From assembly GCA_016871275.1 (NCBI GenBank), contig VFZG01000036.1, positions 1-40,403 of the forward strand: DNA of 40,403 nt. The letters are read 5' to 3'. Position numbers and translations under genes: made by a program. Below, one piece after another: positions 8,696 to 15,984 of the stretch; within the stretch, counting starts at the first letter, position 1; each line of letters opens with the position of its first letter. The notes beneath the pieces are model-generated. The model worked only from the letters and a program-made list of their open reading frames with translations. It was not told where the DNA came from and made no database searches. This DNA is from Acidimicrobiia bacterium (GTDB lineage: Bacteria > Acidobacteriota > Vicinamibacteria > Vicinamibacterales > UBA2999).

Positions 8696-9598
8696 CTAGT
8701 TCAGCTCGCGCGTCACCCACATGAACTGCTGGACGTCGATCATGTCCTTCGCGCCAAGCGGTGCCAGCCGTTCCAGCAGCGACCGCGCCATGCGCAGCGC
8801 CGCGTCGTAGGTCTCCCAGTTCGGCGTGGTGTCGTATTTCAGGTCCGCCGTCATGCGCGCCGCCATCAGGTCGGTGTTGGTGGGCTTCAACGCGATGAAT
8901 CGCGTCGGATCGGCCAGGAACGGCAGCAGCGTGACGATGGGCCAGGTGTGCACCTTGCCGCCGTCCGCCGGCAACTGGCTCACCGCCTCGGCCATCTGCT
9001 TGAACGACAGCCTCGTCGGGTTCGCCATAAACGCCAGCGTGAAACCGAGCACCTTGGTGGAGGCCTCGTCGCCCTTGGCGAACGCCTTGTGCACGGCTTT
9101 CATTTCGAACGGCGACAGGACGTTGGTGGCACGGAAAATACCGTCGAGCAGGTTGGCGATTTCGGCGTGCTGCCCCTGGTCAACCATGGCGCCGCCACGG
9201 CCGTCCGCGAAGTTGGCGGCGAAGGTCTCCTGCGCCGCGCGCTTGTTGCGGTAGTCGGCATCGATCAGCTTCTCGTCCGCGAACTTGCCCGGATAGGTCT
9301 GCTCGAACCACGCCACGGCGTCGTCGATGCCGTTGGCGAGATCCTTCACTTTCCGCTTGCTGCCCTTCTTCGGCTTGGCGGGACCGACCTCGACGCCGTC
9401 GAGCTCTGGATCGCTTTGCACGCTGGATTTGGTCAGCTGCGGCGCGTCTTCGCGCAGTTTGCGTTGTGGGCCTTGCGGGGAGTTGGCAAGCGACGGGAAG
9501 TGAATGATGGCGTACGGCGACAGGATCTCAATCACCTTGCCGCGCTTCCAGACGGTATGTTCAACCAGGATCCCGACATCGTTCGGGGTCAAAACCAT
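8696..9598 (-). CDS. Conserved-looking hypothetical protein, cytoplasmic, 300 residues
   Basis: I do not recognise this protein. It has no signal peptide or membrane segment. The N-terminal 40 residues (VGILVEHTVWKRGKVIEILSPYAIIHF) look like a small beta-barrel of the DUF3553/SH3-like type, a pattern otherwise seen as a DNA- or nucleic-acid-associated tail. A basic linker follows (KPKKGSKRKVKD, about 75-87), then an alpha-helical domain from about 90 to 300, including NLLDGIFRATNVLSPFEMKAVHKAF and a tryptophan-rich end QQFMWVTRELN. It probably forms a transcription unit with the downstream aminotransferase. The ATG at 9598 lies 6 bases after TAAGAT; the spacer AGGCGG could also act as a ribosome site. 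Confidence 0.7.
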   Translation of the reverse strand: MVLTPNDVGILVEHTVWKRGKVIEILSPYAIIHFPSLANSPQGPQRKLREDAPQLTKSSVQSDPELDGVEVGPAKPKKGSKRKVKDLANGIDDAVAWFEQTYPGKFADEKLIDADYRNKRAAQETFAANFADGRGGAMVDQGQHAEIANLLDGIFRATNVLSPFEMKAVHKAFAKGDEASTKVLGFTLAFMANPTRLSFKQMAEAVSQLPADGGKVHTWPIVTLLPFLADPTRFIALKPTNTDLMAARMTADLKYDTTPNWETYDAALRMARSLLERLAPLGAKDMIDVQQFMWVTRELN

Positions 9599-9604
9599 CC
9601 GCCT

Positions 9605-9610
9605 ATCTTA
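9605..9610 (-). promoter_or_regulatory. -10 hexamer TAAGAT, probable leaderless promoter
   Basis: TAAGAT on the minus strand is followed by AGGCGG and then the ATG at 9598, a six-base spacing that would place the transcription start at the start codon. Confidence 0.45.
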
Positions 9611-9672
9611 CGCCGGATGCCGTTAACAAACTGTTGGCAATGTTCAGGCGCGAACTCAGGTGAGATGAGGCC

Positions 9673-10105
9673 ATGCATCGAATCCGTTGTGTGTTCGCGA
9701 CCTTGGTTGCCGTGGCGCTCGTCACCGTGCCGGCGGCAGTTGCCCAGGAGGTGGTGCGTAAGGAGGCGCCGGCTGAGATCCGTACGTTGTTCCAGGCGCT
9801 GACCAAAGCCGCCAATGGCGACGCTGCCGCATGGAAGGCGTTTGCGCAGGCCCACTACACGCCGGCGCGCTTGAAGAAGGAAACCGCCGCCCAGCGTGCC
9901 GCGTTCCACCAGCAGATCGCCGACAAGTTCGGCACCGTGGCGATCAACGGCGTTCGCCGCGAAGGTCCCGACGCGCCGCTTCAGGTCATGGCCAAGGGAT
10001 CGAAAAGCGAAGGCACCATCCGGGTCGATCTTGCTCTCGACTCCCCGAAGATTGACGCCATCAGCGTCGATGGCGGCGGCCCCGTGGCCGCCGCTGATCC
10101 CAACG
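9673..10105 (+). pseudogene. Truncated exported protein, N-terminal module only
   Basis: The ATG at 9673 begins a clear signal peptide (IRCVFATLVAVALVTVPAAVAQ). About 115 residues follow that resemble the accessory module found in acidobacterial serine hydrolases and S41 peptidases (AAQRAAFHQQIADKFG, REGPDAPLQVMAKGSKSEGTI, DLALDSPKIDAISVDGGG). Around 10080-10105 the recognisable sequence ends. The same frame stays open to 10485, but there it is only a shadow of a permease fragment encoded in another frame. I read this as a gene whose catalytic part was lost by a deletion that joined it to a permease tail. Family assignment is by resemblance. Confidence 0.55.
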
Positions 10106-10474
10106 GCCATGTTCGCGCTGGCCGCACTGCTGCTCGCCGCGCTCGGCATTTACGGCGTGCTGTCGTATTCGGTGACGCAGCGGACGAAGGAGATTGGCCT
10201 CCGCACGGCGCTCGGCGCATCCGGCGGCAACACCGTGGCGATGATCGTCCGCAGCAGCGTGGGCATGGTCGCGATCGGCGGCGTGATTGGTCTGGTGGCT
10301 GCGGTGCTGCTGGCGCGATCCATGGCCGGCATCCTGTATGCCGTCGGCCCCTTCGATCTGCCGGCGTTCGCCCCCGCGCGATTGACGCTGCTGATGGCCG
10401 GACTGGTCGCGAGCCTGCTGCCCGCGCTGCGATTGACGAAGGTGGATCCGATCGTGGCGCTACGCGCGGACTGA
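10106..10474 (+). pseudogene. C-terminal fragment of an ADOP/MacB-type ABC permease (FtsX domain)
   Basis: The frame through the ATG at 10109 encodes MFALAALLLAALGIYGVLSY, then QRTKEIGLRTALGAS, two further hydrophobic segments and LLPALRLTKVDPIVALRAD. This is the unmistakable last FtsX module of a MacB-type or acidobacterial ADOP permease, which normally has about 400-880 residues. Everything upstream, including the periplasmic domain, is missing. The fragment is out of frame with the signal-peptide ORF fused before it, so no full-length product can form. Its stop overlaps the convergent DUF697 gene by 15 bases. Confidence 0.8.
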
Positions 10475-11044
10475 CGCCGGCTTGAAGTCGAACAGCGTGC
10501 CGCCCTTGGCGAAGTGGCTTGCGAACAACTGGCCGAGCGTCCACGTGAGCGCGTACGCCGAGAGCGGCATCGCGATGATGGCGCCGGCCGTGCCGATGCC
10601 GGGCACGGACTTCATCAGCCGTGCGCTGGTCGTGTAGGCAAACCGGGTCGCGCCCATGCTGGTGATCGATGCGGCGATCATCGACTTGGCCAGCTGCTCG
10701 TCAGACGACAGGTGGTAGTGCGCGGCGAGCGCCGACAGCATCTTCACCTGCACACCGGTGATCACCATGAAGTCCAGGAACGGTATTGGGATCGCTCCTG
10801 CAGTCGCCGCATACTTCGCATAGCTGGCCACGATGGCGTGCGCCGCGGCTTCGTGCGACGTGACTTCCGGTGCCGCGGCATTCACGGCCGGTGCTGCGGC
10901 ATTGACGATCGGTGTGGCATCGGCCGCCGCTGCACTCCCAGCTGCCGCCGGAGCCTCTGAGCGGTACACCCAGTCCGTCTTCGGCGTGCTCGATTCGACG
11001 TTAGTGGATGGAAGGTTGAATTCCGGCTTGCGCTTTTTCGCCAT
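10460..11044 (-). CDS. DUF697-family membrane protein, partner of ParA
   Basis: A 194-residue protein. The first 75 residues are low-complexity, basic and then Ala/Pro-rich (MAKKRKPEFNLPSTN ... AAAPAVNAAAPEV). The C-terminal part is a DUF697 domain: HAIVASYAKYAATAGAIPIP, LDFMVITGVQVKMLSALAAH, then glycine-rich hydrophobic hairpins (MIAASITSMGATRF, VPGIGTAGAIIAMPLSAYAL). DUF697 usually occurs as the membrane part of YcjF-like or GTPase proteins. Here it is a stand-alone gene whose start lies 44 bases inside the upstream parA, so the two are translationally linked. The inferred role is a membrane-bound or membrane-inserting cargo or regulator of the ParA ATPase. Confidence 0.75.
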   Translation of the reverse strand: MAKKRKPEFNLPSTNVESSTPKTDWVYRSEAPAAAGSAAAADATPIVNAAAPAVNAAAPEVTSHEAAAHAIVASYAKYAATAGAIPIPFLDFMVITGVQVKMLSALAAHYHLSSDEQLAKSMIAASITSMGATRFAYTTSARLMKSVPGIGTAGAIIAMPLSAYALTWTLGQLFASHFAKGGTLFDFKPASVRA

Positions 11045-11822
11045 AGGTCGTCTCCGTCTCGATCGTTTGCGCGCCGTCGAGTTGAGCGACGAGCGCCGAG
11101 TAGTCTTCCGCCGCCCGGCTGGCCGGCGCGTATTCCCAGATTGTCTGGTGCGCCGCCGCCGCGTACGTCAGATCGATGCACTGGCGGATGCCTCGCTCGA
11201 ACAACGCCGGTCCCATTTCCTTGTCCGCCGCCAGCGCCTGCAGCGTCGCCCTGCTGGCATGCGTGTTCATGTTCACCGCGGTTGGCACCACTGCCGCGAG
11301 CGTCAGCTGACGATCGGGCCACAGGCTCCGTATCTCGTTCACGCCATTCAATGTCTGCCGCGCGCCGGCCAGCGCCATGGTGTCCATGCCGACCGGCATG
11401 ACGATCTCACCAACGCACAGCAACGCATTGTAGGTGAGCAGGTTCATGGCCGGCGACGAATCGATCACCATCACGTCGAATCCATGCAGGTCCTTCATCC
11501 GCCTCGATAACAACGTTTCGCGTTGCACCGTGCCCGCGAGCACCGTCTCCAGCGTGAACGCCGCCGGGGTGGACACGATCACACCCAGGCCGGGACGCGA
11601 ATCCACCTCGATGATCGCCTCCGCCGGCGCGACCTCGCCGAGCATGACTTCGCGAATGGTGTGTGGAGATGACAGGCCCAGCAGGTTCCCGACGTTGCCC
11701 TGTGGATCGGCGTCGACCAGGAGAACCCGCCGTCCCCGTGCGCGGAGGCCGGCGGCGATCTGCACGGCGGTCGTAGTCTTGCCGACGCCGCCCTTCATGT
11801 TCACGACCGCCAGGGTGCGCAT
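11001..11822 (-). CDS. ParA/Soj-family ATPase
   Basis: A 273-residue ParA-type P-loop ATPase. The deviant Walker A is KGGVGKTTT at residues 10-18 with the signature lysine, followed by VLLVDADPQGN (switch I/Walker A') and VMVIDSSPAMN (Walker B). The fold continues as in Soj/MinD-like ATPases (MPVGMDTMALAGARQTLN, LAAVVPTAVNMNT). The ATG at 11822 is chosen because the protein then begins directly with the conserved first beta strand (RTLAVVNMKGG); the longer in-frame start at 11855 adds 11 unlikely residues. No ParB or parS-like cluster was seen, so a chromosome-partition role is not supported. The only obvious partner is the overlapping DUF697 gene. A perfect inverted repeat covers the start codon, which suggests autoregulation. 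Confidence 0.87.
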   Translation of the reverse strand: MRTLAVVNMKGGVGKTTTAVQIAAGLRARGRRVLLVDADPQGNVGNLLGLSSPHTIREVMLGEVAPAEAIIEVDSRPGLGVIVSTPAAFTLETVLAGTVQRETLLSRRMKDLHGFDVMVIDSSPAMNLLTYNALLCVGEIVMPVGMDTMALAGARQTLNGVNEIRSLWPDRQLTLAAVVPTAVNMNTHASRATLQALAADKEMGPALFERGIRQCIDLTYAAAAHQTIWEYAPASRAAEDYSALVAQLDGAQTIETETTYGEKAQAGIQPSIH

Positions 11823-11844
11823 TGGTGTGCAAATACTACACCAA
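11822..11844. promoter_or_regulatory. Perfect inverted repeat over the parA start: operator candidate
   Basis: TTGGTGT at 11822-11828 and ACACCAA at 11838-11844 form a perfect 7-base inverted repeat with a 9-base spacer. It overlaps the first base of the parA ATG. On the parA strand the spacer region contains TAGTAT (11838-11833), a plausible -10 box 10 bases before the ATG. Binding here would block transcription initiation and possibly translation. Confidence 0.55.
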
Positions 11845-11862
11845 ATGCCAATCACTCATTTC

Positions 11863-12619
11863 TCAAAGCTCCATCAGGGGAATGCCCTGGAAGGCCAAGA
11901 TCAAAACGCCAACCATGACAGCCAGCCAGAGGATGCTCGCGGCAATCACGGCGTTACGCGAGTTGGTGAGAAACCCCAGCAACGGCAAGGCCTACATGCT
12001 GTGCAGGCCGATGAGGTGCGCAATGCGGAGGTCGCCATGCTGCGTCGACCAGTTGACGAACGGCAACCCGGGCCCGCCGTCGGGCGCGCCCACAGTGTGA
12101 GCGTTGTTGCCGACCATCACCCCACCGCTGCAGGCAGCCGAGAATGAACAACGCGATCCCGAGCCGGATACCCCACAAGTAGCCCTCGCGGTGCGCCGGT
12201 GTGTCGCGCCTGACGTTCCACAGGAACACGCCCACGGTGAGTGTGACGGTCGCTATGCCGATGCCTATCAAAGCGAAAATGATGGCGTCGAGTGGCGTGG
12301 AGTTGTTGAAGTGCGAGGTCGTGCCGCGCGCGGCCTGTACGACGATGCCGGCGATTTCGAGGACCATCGTCGGGCCGACGATCCAGCGGACGATGGCCCG
12401 GACCCTGGACGACGGGACTTCAGGCATGTATCACGCGAGCGTCCAGAGGAAGATCGCCACTGATGCCAGGAACTTCATCGGCTTGATCCAGGGGTTGATG
12501 CCGAGAATCAGCCGCTGATCGCCAATCGACAGCAGCGCGCAGACGACGAAGCCAAACAGCATCGTCGTGCCGATCCAGAAGAGCAGCGGGTCGCGATGGC
12601 GGAGTTCCGTGATCATCAT
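11863..12619 (-). pseudogene. Polytopic membrane protein gene with two nonsense codons and one frameshift
   Basis: Reading from the ATG at 12619, an apparent protein of about 251 residues is broken three times. Residue 63 is TGA (12433-12431) in TLA-stop-YMPEV, where TGG (Trp) fits. One extra base near 12125-12130 shifts the frame after LGCLQ. Downstream in the new frame, [20 protein letters not shown] and [19 protein letters not shown] are followed by TAG (11994-11992), where CAG (Gln) fits. The frame then runs on as ALPLLGFLTNSRNAV and ends at TGA 11865-11863. The parts together describe a multi-helix membrane protein (MTELRHRDPLLFWIG-like start, [28 protein letters not shown]). The start overlaps the stop of the Aba4-like gene, so the two were an operon. 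Function unknown. Confidence 0.75.
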
Positions 12620-13044
12620 GCCTCTAAGACGACGTGCTTGAGCTTGGCGGTTCGCATGGCGAAATAGAACAGCAGGCCGATGGGGCCCAGCATGAAGGTC
12701 ATCAACAGGCAGGGAATCATCACGAGATGCAAAATCCCGAGGCGCTGCGAGTCGCGGATTTCCCAGGCGCCGATGAACAAGTCGAAGCAGAGATAGTGGA
12801 TCCACCCGGCCAGCAGCAGCTCGCGTTTCTGGAACAGCAACGCGACTTCGGCCAATGAGCCGAAGCCCCCCTCGGCGCCCTGCATGTGCATGGCGATCAG
12901 GTAGAGATAGATCGCTGCCAGCAGCAGCGGCGCGATCAAAGCGGAAATGATTTGTGTGAAGGGTTGCCTGGGAACGATGACCAGCACCAGCCAGCCAACG
13001 ACGGCGACCAGGGTGGCCATTGAGAAGATCTGCTCCAGAGCCAT
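12616..13044 (-). CDS. Aba4-like (DUF4281) small membrane protein
   Basis: A 142-residue protein with four predicted hydrophobic segments: MATLVAVVGWLVLVIV, ISALIAPLLLAAIYLYLIAM, ELLLAGWIHYLCFDLFIGAW and HLVMIPCLLMTFMLGPIGLLFYFAMR. The WIHYLCFDLFIGAWE and LGPIGLLFYF motifs identify the ABA4-like/DUF4281 family, named after a plant neoxanthin-synthesis protein; its bacterial role is unknown. The length is normal. The ATG at 13044 follows TACAAT by 7 bases. The stop codon overlaps the start of the downstream membrane-protein pseudogene (ATGATG/TGA), so this gene probably outlived its operon partner. Confidence 0.82.
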   Translation of the reverse strand: MALEQIFSMATLVAVVGWLVLVIVPRQPFTQIISALIAPLLLAAIYLYLIAMHMQGAEGGFGSLAEVALLFQKRELLLAGWIHYLCFDLFIGAWEIRDSQRLGILHLVMIPCLLMTFMLGPIGLLFYFAMRTAKLKHVVLEA

Positions 13045-13051
13045 GGAGACG

Positions 13052-13057
13052 ATTGTA
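13052..13057 (-). promoter_or_regulatory. -10 hexamer TACAAT, probable leaderless promoter
   Basis: TACAAT on the minus strand, then seven bases, then the ATG of the Aba4-like gene. It lies directly beside the left arm of the 13059-13117 inverted repeat. Confidence 0.5.
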
Positions 13058-13058
13058 A

Positions 13059-13117
13059 GCGGGCTACGGGCTATGGAAGACGGGTGCTCCTTGTTAGCCC
13101 GCTAGCCCGCTAGCCCG
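13059..13117. repeat. Inverted array of TAGCCCG units, possible terminator
   Basis: GCGGGCTACGGGCTA at 13059-13073 faces three tandem TAGCCCGC-type units at 13095-13117, giving a long GC-rich stem with a loop of about 21 bases. It lies between the M14 peptidase gene and the Aba4-like gene and supplies the TAG stop of the M14 gene (13112-13110). There is no U-tract, so factor-independent termination is uncertain. Related units occur at 8675-8694. Confidence 0.6.
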
Positions 13118-15935
13118 ACGTCCCAGCCGCGCTGGTCGTCGACGTGCCGTAGTAGATCGAGTTGAACAGGAACTTGAAGGTACCGTGTGGCTGCGCGCGG
13201 AAGGTGATTTCCGGTCCGAGCAGGAAGACCTTGCCCTTGCCGACCTTCGCTTCGGCGGCCGCGACGCCGTCTTCCAGATAGTGCTGGCCCCACGCCCAAC
13301 CGGAGCGCAGCGATTCTTTGCCCGCGAACCACGCGACCGGGCGCACGCCGTTCATCACCGCGCTCGGGCCGAGGTGCAGCACCGGGCTGTTGTCGAACAT
13401 CACGTCGACGGTCTTCTCGAAGCCGTAGGCGAGCGGGCTGGTGTTGTCCACCGCGACCTGCAAAATCGATCCCGGAATGTAGTACTTGTCGCGCGGCAGC
13501 GACCGCTCGGTGCCGTTGTTGATCTCAACCAGGTGATCGCTCACCGGCAGGCCGAGATGACGGCCGAGCGTTGCCGATCCGCCGTAGGCGACGATGGTGC
13601 CGCCGGCCTCGGCGAATTCCCTCAGCTTCGGAATGGTGTTCTTGATGGTCACGCGACCGAGGTGACCGCGGTATTCCTCCGGCAGGTCGGCCGCTGCCGG
13701 CTGACGTCCGCCGCCACCGAAGCCGCCGCCACCTTCCGTTTCCGGAATGCCGCCGTCGGGGAAGATCAGCACGTCGAACTTCGACCTGAGGTTGCCGGCG
13801 TCGAGCGTGTTCGGGAACACCCGCTCGAAGTCGAACTCGAACTGTTCGAGCAGCCAGCGCGTCCACCCTGACGGCATGGAGCCGCCGTAGATGTCCCACA
13901 AACCGATGCGCGGCCTGGTCAGGCGATACATCGTGCCCGACGGGCGCGTCGTCACCGCGGTGAAGTTGAGGCCGAGGTCCGCGGCGGCCTTGTCGAGCAC
14001 CGCCTTCGTGGTCGGCTTGGCGGCGATGAAGATGGCGCCGGTGCCGTCGGCACTCTGCCAGCTGCGGTCGCCGACGAACGCGACGTCCTCGTTCGCCTTC
14101 AGCAGCCGATTGATGGCGATGAAGGCGTCGTTCTGGTGATGGGCGACGACGTAGCCGACAGTGTTTCCTGCTGGGGCGCCGGCAGCGTCGGTGACGCGGC
14201 CGGGTGCCGGCTTCTGCAGACCGGTGAGCTTCTCGAACGGGCCATCGAATCCGTCGAGGATGCGATCGAACTTCACGCCCATCTGGTAGGCGAGCGTCCA
14301 GCCGGCGTTGTCGTAGGGCGGAATCGGCGGACCACCGGGGAACTGGAAGTCGTTGGGATGATCCTGCGGCTCGAACATGTCGAGCACGTGGGGACGGAAC
14401 GCCTGCGCCGACTTCACCACCCACGAGCTCGCGGGGTACTGCTTGCCGCCGACGCTGAACGCGGCGGTGGCGCGATGAATCGTCACGCCGTTCTTGATCA
14501 ACGCGTTGATGAACTTGGTCGCGGTCAGGAAGTCGGGCTGATTCGCCGGCAGGATGTAGCCGCGCGGATCGCGCCACTCCGGCTTGTGCGCCAGCGCCTC
14601 GTACTGCGAGATTGGCACCGTGTTACGCGCGAAGCCGCCGACCTGCATGCGCGGATCGCCGGCATCCACCTTCTGCGCCCTGGCAATCTCGTCTTTGATC
14701 GCCTGCAGGCGGCGCGGATACACCGTCCAGGTGTCCTTGCTGCCCCTGGCAATGCTGTCGCGGCCCATCTGGTAGATGTTGTAGAGGAAGATCTCGCGGT
14801 TGCGCGACGCGACGTCGAGCACCGCCCAGTTCGCGGTGGTCGAATAGTCTACCGACTGGCGGAAGTGCCATTTCTGCGGCTGGATCGGGAACGGCAGATC
14901 GGCGCTCGCCATCTGGCGATCCGGCACGAACGCCACTTCCATCGGCGTCGGGCTGCCGATGGTCTCCGTCAGCAATCCAATCATGTTGTGAAAGTACGGC
15001 GAGGTGCGCAGGCCGCCGTTCCACCACGTCGAGTAGTTCGCGCCGCGCCGCATGGTCGCGCCCGGCTTGTTCTCGGCGACGAAGCGGTTGTGCATGGCGG
15101 AGCCGACGACGTCGAGGCCGGTGATGATCAGCGGGTGATAGTGGTAGTTGGCCGGATCGCGGAACGGCGGGGCGAACAGGATGGTGCCGGTGGGTCCCGT
15201 CTGGTGATGGTTGTAGATGATCTGCGGGAACCACTCGTGATAGAGCTGCGTGTTGATGTTGATCGACTCGTTCTGCGCCGACATGTAGAAGTCACGGTTG
15301 TTGTCGTGACCGATGTACTTCTGGTAGAGCCGCGGCAGGCTGCCCATTTCGCGCTTGGTCGGATCCGGGTTGCGCATGTACCAGTCCGAGACCAGTTCCA
15401 TGCCGTCGGGGTTGGCGTGCGTGGCGAGGATGATCACGTCGCGCAGGAAGCGCATGTTCTCGGCGTCGGTCTTGCTCACCAGCTGATAGATGGTCTCGGT
15501 CAGCTGCTGTGCGCCGAGCACTTCGGTGGCGTGCAGGCCGCCGTCGATCCACACCACCGCCTTGCCGTCGCGAGCCAGCACGCGGGCCTGGTCGTCGGTG
15601 AGTCCCTCGGCCAGCGCGAGGCGGCGTGCAATGTCCTGATACTTTGCCAGGTGCTTGTGGTTCTCCGGCGAGGTGATGATCGCCATCAACTGATCTCGGC
15701 CCTCGGCGGTCTTGCCGATCGACTGCACAGTCATGCGATCGGACTCGGCATCGAGCTTCCTCATGTACTCGGTGAACTTGGTGTAGTTCGGGAGCACGTA
15801 GTCGGCGCCGATGTCGTGGCCGAAAAAGGCTTTGGGAGTCGTGACCTTCGGCGCCGCGGTTTGCGCGTAGGGCGAGGCCAGCGACAGCGTCACGAAGACG
15901 ATGACCAGAGAGAGCGTGCGAAGTCTGAATTGCAT
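13110..15935 (-). CDS. Exported M14-family zinc carboxypeptidase, large
   Basis: A 941-residue protein. The ATG at 15935 is chosen because a signal peptide follows (RLRTLSLVIVFVTLSLASPYAQ) and a -10 box precedes it; the frame is open further upstream, but that part only shadows the amidase gene. The M14 domain covers about residues 45-400. The zinc ligands are H135 and E138 in GGLHATEVL and a histidine in YNHHQTG (about 243-244); the general base is E324 in LLTETIGSP. Around 500 further residues (GDRSWQSADGTGAIFIAAKP, DVLIFPDGGIPETEGGG, GGTIVAYGGSATLGRHLG) resemble a class-I glutamine-amidotransferase-like fold used as a non-catalytic domain in such proteins. A glycine-rich loop occurs near GGGGFGGGG. 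It probably trims peptides in the periplasm. Confidence 0.88.
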   Translation of the reverse strand: MQFRLRTLSLVIVFVTLSLASPYAQTAAPKVTTPKAFFGHDIGADYVLPNYTKFTEYMRKLDAESDRMTVQSIGKTAEGRDQLMAIITSPENHKHLAKYQDIARRLALAEGLTDDQARVLARDGKAVVWIDGGLHATEVLGAQQLTETIYQLVSKTDAENMRFLRDVIILATHANPDGMELVSDWYMRNPDPTKREMGSLPRLYQKYIGHDNNRDFYMSAQNESININTQLYHEWFPQIIYNHHQTGPTGTILFAPPFRDPANYHYHPLIITGLDVVGSAMHNRFVAENKPGATMRRGANYSTWWNGGLRTSPYFHNMIGLLTETIGSPTPMEVAFVPDRQMASADLPFPIQPQKWHFRQSVDYSTTANWAVLDVASRNREIFLYNIYQMGRDSIARGSKDTWTVYPRRLQAIKDEIARAQKVDAGDPRMQVGGFARNTVPISQYEALAHKPEWRDPRGYILPANQPDFLTATKFINALIKNGVTIHRATAAFSVGGKQYPASSWVVKSAQAFRPHVLDMFEPQDHPNDFQFPGGPPIPPYDNAGWTLAYQMGVKFDRILDGFDGPFEKLTGLQKPAPGRVTDAAGAPAGNTVGYVVAHHQNDAFIAINRLLKANEDVAFVGDRSWQSADGTGAIFIAAKPTTKAVLDKAAADLGLNFTAVTTRPSGTMYRLTRPRIGLWDIYGGSMPSGWTRWLLEQFEFDFERVFPNTLDAGNLRSKFDVLIFPDGGIPETEGGGGFGGGGRQPAAADLPEEYRGHLGRVTIKNTIPKLREFAEAGGTIVAYGGSATLGRHLGLPVSDHLVEINNGTERSLPRDKYYIPGSILQVAVDNTSPLAYGFEKTVDVMFDNSPVLHLGPSAVMNGVRPVAWFAGKESLRSGWAWGQHYLEDGVAAAEAKVGKGKVFLLGPEITFRAQPHGTFKFLFNSIYYGTSTTSAAGTSG

Positions 15936-15941
15936 CCGCAA

Positions 15942-15947
15942 AGTATA
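15942..15947 (-). promoter_or_regulatory. -10 hexamer TATACT, probable leaderless promoter
   Basis: TATACT on the minus strand is followed by six bases and the ATG at 15935. The promoter lies in the 49-base gap after the amidase gene, so the M14 gene can be transcribed independently of it. Confidence 0.5.
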
Positions 15948-15984
15948 CAGGCCGACGAGGGCCGCGGGCTTCCCGCTGCGGGCG

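Noticed and set aside
11001-11822. ParA as part of a plasmid or chromosome partition locus
   Set aside because: No ParB, parS-like repeats, replication gene or origin nearby; the partner is a DUF697 membrane protein.
12104-12518. Plus-strand open frames within the 11.9-12.6 kb region
   Set aside because: They read the antisense of the broken membrane-protein gene and show no family features.
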